Below, in pieces: positions 48,264 through 59,464 of a stretch of DNA of 64,000 nucleotides (positions are counted from its first letter, which is position 1; the number at the start of each line of letters is the position of its first letter). The position numbers and the translations under genes are program-made. Below the pieces are notes generated by a model that was given only the letters and a program-made list of their open reading frames with translations, ran no database searches and was not told the origin of the DNA. Source of the DNA: Metopolophium dirhodum. Its lineage: Eukaryota > Arthropoda > Insecta > Hemiptera > Aphididae. Where the stretch lies: assembly GCF_019925205.1 (NCBI RefSeq), contig NC_083560.1, positions 19,797,145-19,861,144 on the forward strand, read 5' to 3'.

Positions 48264-49422
48264 TGTTGGGTACACAATCGGCGGTTCGTATTTCCGCGCG
48301 GTTGTATGCGATACGTCTAGGTTGCAATGTTGTCACCCTGCCGCCCAGCCGCCGAAAAGTGTGCGAGCGAACTTTGTACCTCCAGAGTGGGGACGGTCTC
48401 GACACAGTCGTGCCTCGAGCGATCCACACCCGCCGCCATAAAAAGTCGTCGTTTTTGAGCCGTCTAGGCAACATGTAGTGTTTCCGCCGTCTTGGCATTT
48501 TTTTGTTTGTAAACCACATGTTTAACCAACGCGACCCGGTGCGCCGTCGTTGTCAATCTCACTAACGCGTCGTGTACAACCGTTTACGCATTTCGAGTTC
48601 CGGCCGTCTGTGCCGACACCACGGCTTTCTATTGTGTCCGTCGCCCGTCCGACCATCGCAATGCGACCCCGAGCCGTGGTCACCCACGTACATTACGTAT
48701 TGTTTTCCGCCGTGCGCTTCACACGTGTTCACGTGCTTTCGCCCGTCCGTTCGACGCCGCGCGAATCCGCCGACCTAGGCATCGCTATTTTTGTCGTCGT
48801 CCGTACGATTTTGTCGTGCGCCTTACACGCGTCCACGTGATTTTCGGCCGTTCACACTCAATGTTGTCGACCCATTCGTCATAGTCGACGGGAGTGCAAA
48901 GTGACGCCAACCCCGATTGCCGCCCGCAGCTGTTACAACGTCGTTTTGGATCAACCGCAGCGTCACCGTCACGATATCAGTCCGCGCTCGGATCAGGTCG
49001 TACACACGATTATTTGTTTATGTTTATGTACTTTTGTCATCGAATTATTATGTTGAGTTATATTGTCTCGCCGATCGTATTGTGATCGCGCGCAGTTATC
49101 ATTACCTCGATTTTACTAACCTTAGCAATAAGATATTCAAATTGCAGAACACCACAATAAATTGTTCTGCATTATATATATAAACCCATTGTTGTTATTG
49201 TAATTAAGTACCTCTCATTCATCACCCTAGCACTCATACATCTTAAAGATTTTTGAACCTACCTTTTATACAGTCCGCTATCGCTCTCTCACTCACCCCT
49301 CCTTCCAAGGCTATATACAGGTACGACACAAGTAACTACACGCCCGACGCGTATCGGTTGGCCGCCGTCCGTGCGCGCACATATCCGTCACCGGCTTTAC
49401 ATGTGCAGCCGACAATCGCACA
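48264..49422 (+). mobile_element. 3' LTR of the BEL/Pao element
   Basis: The LTR is preceded by a polypurine tract (GGGGAGGAAA, about 48254-48263) and starts TGTTGGGTACACAATC. It is about 1159 bp, GC-rich in its first two-thirds (ACGCGTCGTG, CGCGCGCAG) and ends GCACA. Several short frames inside (48550-48840, 48917-49183 and 49253-49465) overlap on both strands and are not taken as genes. Confidence 0.85.
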
Positions 49423-49666
49423 ATTACATTATCAGAAATACATTAAATTATTAGAAATACATTAGGTACATACATACATTATTATAAATAAATAAATACA
49501 TAATTAAATACAAGAAATGTATTATATTTTTTTGACATATAATTATCAATACCTGCCGGATACAAGTTTTCATGTTCGGATAACAGAACGTTCGTATACG
49601 CTAATTATAGTTCGGATAATAGAGGGTTCGTATAACGGAGGTTCGGATAATCCAGGTTCTACTGTA

Positions 49667-50760
49667 TCTGCAATGAACAAACTCTGTGCTGTAAATGATA
49701 GTTTTCCAGCTGTTTCCACATTCACAGTTGTAAAAATTACGTATACCTGATATATTATAGTTGTACAATAATATTTGAAAAATATTAAAAATTCATCGTC
49801 ACATTTTTTTTTATAAGCATTTAATGTTCAAATCTTGACAAAACTCGTAAAATTCACAATAATGTGCAAATTATATTGAGTTAGAAATTCATAAAAATTT
49901 TTTTTTTGAAATCTAAGATTTAATATTTAATACAAGATTTCTTATAAGTTTGTTCTACCTTTATCAACAAAAAAAAATTCCCTATCAAAAAGTCAAAGTA
50001 AATTTTTATGAGCGTTTAAATTTCATATATCGGTTTTGTTATTTTATTGTTATTCAAAAACGAATAACTGTAAATACATGATAATTTTACTGAATGTTTA
50101 TATTTTCATTTTTTATATACCATAAGATTTTTTCAGTTTTTTTTCTATTTATATCAATAAAATTGTATTTGTTGAGTTAAATTGCGTGAAAATGTAATAT
50201 AAGGTTCCTAATTTATTATTAGAATATTGTTGAAAAATATTAAAAATACATAGGCACAATTTTTTTATAAGCATTTAAAGTTCAAATTTTGACAACATTT
50301 ATCAAACTTAAAATTTAATAATTATTTAATAGTTAAAAATGTATAAAATGTTCACATTTTATAGCTAAGGATTGAAAATTTAAATGAAGTTCCACGTAAA
50401 TAGGTTATATATAAATTAATTTATTCACAATAATATAATCAAATATACTTAGTAATATCATATGCTGTCTTCGCTCAGAAACGTTTTTTTTTTACAATGA
50501 TATTATATCATTGAATTCAAATGTAACACCATCCATTTGACCCACTTTTAACTTACTGTACAGAAGAGCGACATCCACTTGCCCACTTTTTTTTAAGTTT
50601 ATTTCATGATGATATTTTTTTTTTTTTATTGATCATTAAGCCCGGCAACTATGGCCACTAGCTGTTTGTTTCTTTGTTTATAAGGTAGGAAACTGTTGGT
50701 TTGTAAACACGTGTGTTTGGTTTTGGCAGAATTTCAAATTGGGCACCTATTTTAGGTTTC
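49667..50760 (+). repeat. GATTCTGAGCG-family repeat, part after the Tigger insertion
   Basis: This continues the repeat interrupted at 46350, collinear with 13325-14545 but carrying extra internal unit sequence (ATAAGCATTTA at 49814 and 50267). The 3' motif CTTCGCTCAGAAACG is near 50467, and the shared downstream stretch ends GGGCACCTATTTTAGG. It is non-coding. Confidence 0.6.
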
Positions 50761-51950
50761 TTAAATCTTAAAAAAAAGACGCAAGTGATGACAATTAGTA
50801 GCCAAATATTTTAAGGTATTTTACCTAAATTGAATTGGTATATTATTCATTAAATTTTTTAATTTTGTTCAAAATAATATAACAGAATAATATTCCAAAG
50901 GTATCTACAATATTCATAATAAACAAATATAGGTACAAACAAATATATATATGTATATAAGTAAACGTATGCAAGTATATTATTATAGGTAAGTAGGTAC
51001 CTATATATAATAGCAGCTATAGTTTCCTTTTATTTTTATCTTAAAAATAAAGGCTTGAGAGTTGAGAAATGCTTGGCCGCATTATTTTTTTTACAAGGTT
51101 ATATATACAGGTTGTTCCAAATTTCATGTGACATCATCTGCTGTTACATGCAATTTGTAGCACTCTGTAAAGGAACACATTCAAATTGCGTGTCAATATA
51201 ATTGCATTTTCATTGAAAATATAGGTAGTAGGCAATTGACAAAAAAATAATCTGTCAAAGTTCACAGCTCCACAGAAAACAGTATGAAAACTAGAATGTG
51301 AAAATTAATTTTTGAAGACACATAACACAGTCGAGAATCGACAAACTATATTTTGTTTCTGACTTAATGATCACTAATCAACCATAAAAAATAAAAATCT
51401 ATTATGGCCCGCACTTATTGGTTGGTTTACCTATACTAATATTAAAAAGAGGAAAGATTTGATTGTTTGTATTGAATAGGCTCCAAAACTACTGAACTGG
51501 AAGTGCTCAAACAGGAATTTTGAGATTTACAATGGAAATATTTTTTTATAAATGGTTGCTATTGGTTATAGGAGAAATAATTAACATGAAATAGTATTTA
51601 TTTATTATTGGTTGCTATTGGTTAATCGGGCAGATCAGGTACAAGCATGCATTAAATCAAATTTTCACACATTGTCTACCAGGGTAGCTGAGTTGCACTT
51701 ACTGCAGTGAGTTACACCAAAAAGGATTTAAACAATCACAATTTGTTTAAGAGTTGTTTTTTTTTACGGGTCACAAAGTGCGCAGGATCAGCTATACGAT
51801 AAACTAGCCACCAGCCAAGTTATTACCGTATAAAAACTATTATTATGAATTATTAGTTACTAATTATTAATTTATTTATTTAATATTATGGATTTTTATT
51901 TATAAATACATTTTTACAAAACTGAATTTATTTTAAGATGATGCCAGCGC
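50761..51950. other. Non-coding junction block
   Basis: 50763-51233 follows 19150-19620. At about 51233 it jumps to sequence matching 21470-21735, so about 1.85 kb of unit 1 is missing. From about 51497 (after ACTACTGAACTGG) it is unique, with CCAGGGTAGCTGAGTTGC near 51680. No gene is seen. Confidence 0.5.
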
Positions 51951-52312
51951 ACTATTTGTTTTCTCTCTATGACCCACGTGCAACATAGAAAAAACACATT
52001 TACGCAGAATCTTTTTTTCTATGTTTTTAAATAATTAGAGTAAAAAACACCTATTACAAAAAAGATTGAGATTAATATTTGTGAGGGAATTTGACATTGT
52101 ATTTGACTTTCAAAATAAACAACAAAATGTTGTATATTTAAAGATGTTTAAATTGTTTTGAAACAATATTTAGACATATCGACATTCCCTTAAAAATATT
52201 ATTGTCTATATTTTTTGTAATGGGTGATTTTACTCAAAAACTACATAAAATGATTTTGCGTAAATGCGTTTTGTCTATGTTGCACATGGTCCAGAGAGAG
52301 AACACAAATAGT
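51951..52312. mobile_element. Foldback-type MITE with ~100-bp inverted ends
   Basis: The left end (ACTATTTGTTTTCTCTCT, then GTGCAACATAGA and CATTTACGCA) and the complement of the right end (ACTATTTGTGTTCTCTCT, same landmarks) align over about 100 bp, leaving a centre of about 160 bp. A related fragment (GACAAAACGCGTTTACGCAG) lies near 56455. No target-site duplication was recognised, so superfamily is open. Confidence 0.7.
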
Positions 52313-52536
52313 TTGTTTCTAACAATTTGTATTGGCTGAAAAGTGAATTACGACCATTCTGAATAAATTGAGTATTTATTATTTTCTATAGATATATAGG
52401 TATTCTACATTATAGACTTGTAGCGGTCACCAACTTGTGTACCACGGCCCACATCCGGACCTCCGACACATTTTTACAGGCCCTAATGGCTGCATAATTA
52501 TAAAATATATAATATAGTTTTTACATATTACTTTTA

Positions 52537-54640
52537 AATTCTAAGCGAAGCGATGAATGTATTGATTTTATAATGATGTGTGTTTTTTTTATTTTTTTTT
52601 ATTTTTGTGTCTGTCATCACCTTTTAGAACAGTAAAAGTGCTTGGATTTTCTTCAATAGTAACTTTTCTAATAGGAAAGTGAATCTAGTTGGTACTTTGG
52701 GGGGTCAAAAGTAAAAATTTCCCAGTAGTTTTCAAAAGGGCCGTGAAAAACAAAAGAAAAATTAAGGAAAAACGGGAATTTTTACACAAAATCTGTTTTT
52801 GAGAAAATCGATTTTTGTTTTTGGTGTAAACAAAATGACCGTAGGGACATGAAATTTTGACTGAATGTTTATAATTGCATTTCCTATACACCATAACATT
52901 TTCCAAATATTGGGAGCTGTTTACGGACATTGTCAATTTCCATTTTTTTTATGTTTTTTTTCTATTACTATCAAAAAAATTTTACCTGTTGATTAAAAGT
53001 TCTTGAAAATTTAATAGAAGGCTCCTAGGTTATTGTTTCAAAGGCAGATAAAAAAAATTAAAAATCCTTAGTCACAGTTTTTATTTATAAGCATTTAAAG
53101 TTCAAATTTTGACAAAATACGGAAAAATCACGAAAATTAGCAAAATATTTTGAGTTGAGAATTCATAAAAATTTTCTTTTGAAATCTAAGATTTGAAAAT
53201 GTAATACAAGATTATCCATAAGTTTTTCTACCTTTATCAAAAAAAAAAAAATGTCTACAAGAAACTCTAATTAAATTTTTATGAGCGTTTGAAATTTATA
53301 TTTTTACAACATTTGATATTTACTCGATTTCTCATGTAACAATTTTCTTATTTTATTGTTATTAGAAAACGAATGACTGTAGATACTTGAAAATTTCACC
53401 GAATATTTGTATTAGCATTTTCTATACACGATAAAATTTTAAAAAATAATTTGACTCTTTTTGAGCTGTTTACGTACATTGTCAGTTTTCTATTTTTTTA
53501 GTTTTTTTTCTATAAACATCAATAAAATTTTATCTGTTGTGTAAAAAGTCGTGAAAATTTAATATAAGGCTCCTAATAGCAGTTAAAAAATGTATTTTTA
53601 CATACTAATGTATAGGTACAATTTTTTATAAGCATTTAAAGTTCAAATGTTGACAATTTTTGTTCTACAATTTTGTAGTTAATAATTTATAAAATGTTCA
53701 ACTTTTATAGCTAAAGATTAAAACATGAAAATAAGGCTCTTAGACTCCATATAAATAGGTAATATATAAATTACTTTACTCTCAATAATGTTTTAAACTA
53801 GCAATTGGGTTAATTGCTTAGCTTATAATTTGCAGGTATTAATACCGTCGGTAAAGGATTTCTTGGTAGGTTGACAAAATAATTAGACTTGTTGAAAAGT
53901 TAAGTTGTATATTTAGGCCGTTTCTTCGCTAATCTTTATGTTAACTAATATATCCTAAGGTAAAACGATCACAATAATATACTATGCGTATTATTGGGTT
54001 TGTTACAATAATATCATCAAATATACTTGGTAATATCATAGGCTGATTGACCATTTTCGCTCAGAATCGTTTTTCTTATACAATGATATTATATCATTGA
54101 ATTCAAATTTAACACCATCCATTACAGTGACCCACTTATCACTTACGGTACAGCAGAACGACATCCACTTACTCACCTTATTTATAAATATATATAAAAT
54201 TGTATTTGTTGGGCCAAAAAACGTGAAAAATTAATACAAGTTCCTGATATATAAATACAATAACAGTTGAAAAATATTAAAAATACATAGGCACAATTTT
54301 TTTTGTAAGCATTTAAAGTGGGGTTTTTAACAAAATATGTCAATCTTAAAATTTAATAATTATTTTGAAGTTAAAAATTTATAAAATGTTCAACTTTTAT
54401 ATCTAAGGATTGATAATTTAAAACAAGCTTCCACGTACATGTTATATTATATAAATTACTTTATTCACAATAATATCATAATTTGTTATATCATAGTCTT
54501 CGCTCAGAATCTTTTTTTTTATACATTTAAAATATATCATTGAATTCAAATTTAACACAATCCATTGCAGTGACCCACTTGTAATCTATTGTATAGCAGA
54601 TTAATACCCACTTGCCCACTGTTTTAAGGTTGCTATTTGT
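52537..54640 (+). repeat. GATTCTGAGCG-family repeats, two 3' ends in tandem
   Basis: The 5' end is AAATTCTAAGCGAAGCG near 52537. Internal ATAAGCATTTAAAGTTC words recur at 53087 and 53627, about 540 bp apart. One 3' motif (TTTTCGCTCAGAATCG) is near 54055 and a second (CTTCGCTCAGAATC) near 54500, after another partial unit. The second 3' end continues collinear with 23200-23400. The solo LTR remnant 53789-54007 lies inside. It is non-coding; 52685-52936 (-) is a chance frame. Confidence 0.65.
53789..54007 (-). mobile_element. Solo LTR remnant, inverted relative to 31297-31911
   Basis: It reads TGTTTTAAACTAGC at its plus-strand left end and GGGTTTGTTACA at its right end, i.e. both LTR termini with the middle lost. 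The host-repeat flank (ATAATATCATCAAATATACT) is the same insertion site as at 31297, seen from the other strand. Confidence 0.65.
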
Positions 54641-55500
54641 TAACTTTACTCATTTATGCGTTTATGACAGTTAAATTCAAAAGTAGATTACTAATTGATT
54701 CAGCCTGTTAATTTGTAAGTATAAACATTAAATAGGGTTTGATTTAGCTTCAATAGAGTGTTCCTTTTAGCTATTTTTGGTAAACGACATCAATAATAAA
54801 TGTTATCAGAACAACACGTAAATATAAAATAATGTTAGAAAAACAGTAAACAGCTAAAAGGATCATTAAAAATAATATTATTTATTTAAAACAAAATCTA
54901 GTGTTGTTTTAACTCCAATAAGAGATTACATTAAAATTACAATGTGAACGATATGATAATGTTTATAATATATAAACCAACTGCCAAACCACAGTAAGCG
55001 AAAATCGACATGTTAAATGTGTCTGGCATTGAGAATATTTGAAGTTAATACAACTCCAAATTTCTATGTGCGATAGTGTACCTATAATCCTTTCACCGTA
55101 TATTTTTATAAGATTGAATATACCTAATGTTTCTATACTGTTTTATGACGTGTTATATGTGTATAGATTATATAATGGCTATTTATTTCCAATAGTTACC
55201 TATTACTAAATAATATTGTGCCTGTGAATTTTTATTAGATACCTACCTATTATCGTATTATATTTTATATTTTTATTTTTATTTTTTGACCAAAATCGAA
55301 TTCTCATTGTTTTCCGTTGATATTATGTAAGAAATTACCACATCAATATCATTATTATTATTATAATTATTGTTTTTGTTGTTGTTTATTTTTAATTTCG
55401 ACTAGTGTCAGAGGAGCTGCCCATGGAAGGCCTTCGAGTCATGCTGCTTTGCCATTTGGCGTTATTATAACATTTTGTGGTTTTTATGTAAAAAGACAGT
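54641..55500. other. Non-coding, collinear with 23401-24310
   Basis: Similarity to unit 1 ends near TGTAAAAAGACAGTGTCTGC (about 55490), which marks the right limit of unit 2. It contains a (TTA)n tract near 55348. No gene is seen. Confidence 0.5.
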
Positions 55501-57130
55501 GTCTGCTTCCAAGACCCCAGGGCCCAGAGTCTACACAAAACCAAACATCATCTAAGCTGCACCCGAGTTCTTGTCAAGTGAAAAAAGAATATTTCTGCGC
55601 CCGTGTAAAATTTTAAAAACCAATATTTAACAAATGGATTTGCCCCAAGTTAAATCAAAGTAGTAACTAAAATTAATATTTATTTCACTAAGGTAAAATG
55701 TTCTACATTTTTTAAGATATAACCATTATTTATAAGTACTTTAATTTATGACACCCGTAGAGGAAAATTGGTTTTTCCCGGGGAAATCTTTTGGTACAAA
55801 TTATGAAATTAGTGGTAACAATCGGTACAAATTATGGTACAATTAATGGTGCAGGCAAAATTTGGATTTCTAAACATTGTGGTACCAGGGAAACTCACCT
55901 CATTTAATTTCACTCACCCTAATAATCATTTACAATTAACACATAGATCCTGAGCGGCTATAACAAAATAAGAAATTGCCTAAATGTTGTCCCTTAAATA
56001 ATGACTATATCGAGGCCCCTTAAAATTGATTTGTATCGGCTTAAAGAGCGTTTCACGTCAACCGAGGTTAATTTCAGCTCGTTATTTTGTATAATATCTT
56101 TTGCTTTTGCATAGAAATTGCATTATCCGAATCAAGATTTGAAATCACGTCTTAAGATATTTTGAACATGATACTGTGGTGAATGGTGAATGGTGATAGC
56201 GTATATTCCGTTATAAGCATGTGCTATTATAGATAGTAGGTACCTACCTATTTATCTATAATATAAACAAATTATTATATGTTATGCCATATACTATTGC
56301 AGCGATCCATAATATTAGATACACTCCTATACTCTATATAGGTAATGCACCTACCATAATATTATGGTACCATATTATTACCTATCTTCAATTCAGGGTT
56401 TTCATAGGTATCGCATTTAGTTGTCATATTTTGTCACAGATTTTTTTCATTTAGACAAAACGCGTTTACGCAGTTTGAGTATAACAAGCTCAATATTTTG
56501 GTGTTATAATAAAATTAAAATATGACAAATTTAAATTTTGAAAAGTCAAAGGTATTTTAAAAATGTTGAAATTTTTTCTTTTTCTTAACGATATAATAAA
56601 CGTTATATTAGGTATAATGGAAAAAAATTAACGATTCGCCCCCAGAAATATTGTCACAATTTAATTTTATTATAGGTATTTTCACTCTATTTTACAACTC
56701 GTCATGCGGGTGTGACGTCCTCTTGAGATAAATGAAATATGTTTTAATTTAGAAACACTTGCTAAAGAAGGTGATATATTAGGTATCTATATTATGGTAT
56801 ATTATAATGATTTATCTGGCAGTTTATGAGGATTTTTTTTCGGATAAACATAATTACGAGTAAGAATAAAATAATAATTGAAAAAAAATAACGTAATGGT
56901 ATGTGTTAGGGCCGAGAGCATACAATTTTAGTATGCGCGCTCGGACATCAAGTTCTTTGCAAGCACCACTAACACCTTAAAAACTTAAAAAAATAGTATA
57001 GAACAGTTGGATATGTAGTGGTGTAGACTAATAGGCCAAAATTGGGGATGCTTGAGGGGCTAAGCCCCCCCCCCTCCCCAGAAGTTCAAAGTACAGGTCT
57101 TATCCCCATGGCCATCAAAATTTTAAAGTA
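55501..57130. other. Unique non-coding region between the unit-2 end and the inverted block
   Basis: It contains three GGTACAAATTATG-type words (55793-55840), a MITE-end fragment near 56455, a small hairpin at about 56905-56975 (CCGAGAGCATAC pairing with GTATGCGCGCTCGG, bracketed by GTGTTAG/CTAACAC) and a C-rich tract at 57066-57078. No coding region is supported. The end of the frame 55317-55616 is chance. Confidence 0.4.
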
Positions 57131-58762
57131 TCAGCCTTTTCAATACAAACAATCAAATCTTTCCTATTTTTTATAGTTGATTAGTAAACATTAAGTCAGA
57201 AACAAAATATAGTTTGTCGATTCTCGACTGTGTCATGTGTCTTTGAAAATTATTTTTCACATTCTAGTTTTCATACTGTTTTCTGTGGAGCTGTGATCTT
57301 TGACATATTATTTTTTCGTCAACTGCCGTTTACCATTATGCGTTTTCAAAATTTAACACAAATTACCATCGCCTGTTAATATTACTTTCAAAATAGGTAC
57401 CTATTGTTTGAATAAAAAAATATAAATGAAATAGATACTAATGCCTAATATTAAAATGAATTACTTTAATCACAATAATATCATAAAATAATATATAATA
57501 AATATAATAATATTATAGGCTGACATACCGTCTTCGCTCAGAATCATTTCTCGTATATACAATGATATTATATAATTGAATTCAAATTTAATACCATATT
57601 GTAACCTACTGTACAGCAGAGCGATATCCACTTACCCACATTTTTCTGTATTAACTTAACTTAACAAGTAAAAAAAATAGTTGACTTGCCCAGCCTTGTT
57701 AATATCGTCAATTAATGTTCATGAGCCACTGGCGGGCTGGTTCAGCTACGACATACTAGCACACCTGGTCAATCCGCCCTGTATAATACTGATAAATAGG
57801 TACATAATATATTATATGATATTGCTATATAAATATGTATTCATAAACGGATAGGTTACCCTACTTTGGTAACAAAAAATTAAAAGTACAGTAAGTTGAA
57901 TCTCAATTTGCCAAATATTATACTGAAATTAAATAATATTATATTATAAATGAGTTAATATTTTTAAAATTAATCGTATTCCTGTTTATGAATCCTAACA
58001 TCTTAAATGATTTTTTAACTTGATTATCAATTTTATAATAAAAGTCATAACTATAGAGACCGATTTTTATGTTTTTACATAATATCTTTACTGAGAGTAT
58101 GCAGCTCTTATTTGGATTCATTTACCTATGAACTGATATACAACATTTTTTAGCGCATAAAAAAAAATATTTTAAGGTTAAAGAATATTTTGTGTGAAAA
58201 ACATGTTTTAGTAACATATTGCCATATTGCGTTCAAATTTGAATATTTTATAAAAATCTAATAGATAATAAAAAATTGTTATTTCTATTATTTAAAACTT
58301 GTTATAATTATTATTTTTTGAGTTCATAAGGCTGAATTATTTAAGTTTGAGTTATTTCAATTCATAATATTATTCTGTTGTTAAACTATATGCAGTCAAT
58401 TTTTTTTTATTCTTTGAATTCATAAGGCTGAATTATTTAAGTTCGAGTTTGAATACATAATAGTATTCTATTAATAAACTATATACAATTATTTTTTATT
58501 TTAGTATTATTATTTTGTGAATTCATAAGTTTGTGTTACAACAGTTAAATACATATAAGTACATCAGTATGGCAGTATATCACCATATTATAGATTAAAT
58601 ATAACTGTTTATTTTTTTAAACTGTTACTTTTATTTGTTTTTTTTTTTTTTTTTAGTTTTTAATACATTTTTATGATTTTTATTATTTTGATGAAATTAT
58701 AGAGCATAGAAGCATCTTCTTATCAAGATTTTAAGTGCATATAAATCCGATAAGTTATGACT
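57131..58762. other. Inverted counterpart of about 20700-21720
   Basis: It carries the GATTCTGAGCG-family terminus (CGTCTTCGCTCAGAATC, about 57529) in plus orientation. It also has AT-rich stretches with a repeated AAGGCTGAATTATTTAAGTT word (58330 and 58426). About 40 bases near 57712-57755 are extra relative to the unit-1 copy. No gene is seen. Confidence 0.5.
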
Positions 58763-58770
58763 CATAACTA

Positions 58771-59456
58771 GATCGCGGATTTTTATGCACTAAAAAGTAT
58801 CAAAATATGCCATATAATATGCAGTAAAAATCATGAAAATATGCAAAAAATATGCAGTAAAAATCATGAAATTCATTTTTTTTATTTATTTAAAATTTTA
58901 CAAATTAAACTTCTTATAACAATTAATTACTTAAATATTAAAATATTAAATATTTATATAAATTTCTCTTTAAATTTTTTAATTTTATTTACTATTAAAA
59001 TGAATGATCATATGCATTTCAAGTTTTTCTTCAGTGAAGCTACGACGTTTATCAGTTAACTTATTTTTAAATACTGAAAACGAACGTTCGACGTCAACCG
59101 AAGTTGTTGGGGCATATTTGAAGCAACTTATTATTTTCGGGTCTTGATAAACATCTTCGAGCTGAACGCTTTTGCCTGATAGTACTGCATTTATTTTTCG
59201 TAGAATTTCTAGACCTTTATTTTTATTGGAAAGCTCATTTAATTTTGTAGTAAGTGTTGCACCTTTTGGCCCAGGAATAGAATTAATTTTTTCTTTGATT
59301 TCGTCGATAGTTGACTGATACAGCAAGAGGTATTGAGTTTATAGGTAGACACAAAAGTACATAGTACAAAGTAAATAGATTATTTTCTAATCGTCGATGT
59401 AACAGAGTGGTATGTCGATAACGACGATAACCGACTGACAGAGCAAGAGCATGAGT
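58771..59456 (-). mobile_element. hAT element remnant inserted in the inverted block
   Basis: The inverted paralogue at about 20640-20680 lacks this sequence. CATAACTA occurs at both edges (58763-58770 and 59457-59464), the right size for a hAT duplication, although the surrounding palindromic GTTATGACTCATAAC makes the edge ambiguous. The word ATATGCAGTAAAAATCATGA occurs twice near 58817 and 58848. Clear terminal inverted repeats were not found. Confidence 0.55.
58985..59326 (-). pseudogene. hAT transposase C-terminal dimerisation domain fragment
   Basis: The 113-codon frame ends with YAPTTSVDVERSFSVFKN and TDKRRSFTEEKLEMHMIIHF. This is the signature of the hATC dimerisation region that ends hAT transposases: conserved SxDxERxFS, then KxxxxxxRxxxxxExL. 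The N-terminal part of the frame (GPKGATLTTKLNELS) would be the linker. The BED finger and the RNase H-like catalytic core are absent, so this is a remnant of a protein normally 500-700 residues long. The following frame (59283-59552) is not convincing as its upstream continuation. Confidence 0.85.
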
Positions 59457-59464
59457 CATAACTA

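Larger units (their letters stand above)
46540..49422 (+). mobile_element. BEL/Pao LTR retrotransposon, 5'-truncated, TSD ATTAC
   Basis: The element starts TGTTGGGTACACAATC and ends GCCGACAATCGCACA with ATTAC on both sides (46535-46539 and 49423-49427). The first 53 bp (46540-46592) are the start of the 5' LTR, identical to the start of the 3' LTR at 48264. The sequence then jumps straight into the integrase region. The rest of the LTR, gag, protease and reverse transcriptase are therefore deleted while both outer ends are intact. The GC content is far above the surroundings. Confidence 0.9.
46353..49664. mobile_element. pogo/Tigger-type MITE, interrupted by a BEL element
   Basis: The inverted ends CAGTAGAACCTCGATTATCC and GGATAATCCAGGTTCTACTG are flanked by TA (46351-46352 and 49665-49666). 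The empty site is CACATTATCTGC in unit 1. Without the inner BEL insertion it would be about 424 bp. The right part repeats GTTCGGATAA/GTTCGTATA words. No transposase is encoded, so it depended on one supplied elsewhere. Confidence 0.85.

Noticed and set aside
48247..49465. Several GC-rich frames in the BEL LTR
   Set aside because: They overlap on both strands, lack motifs and lie in the LTR.
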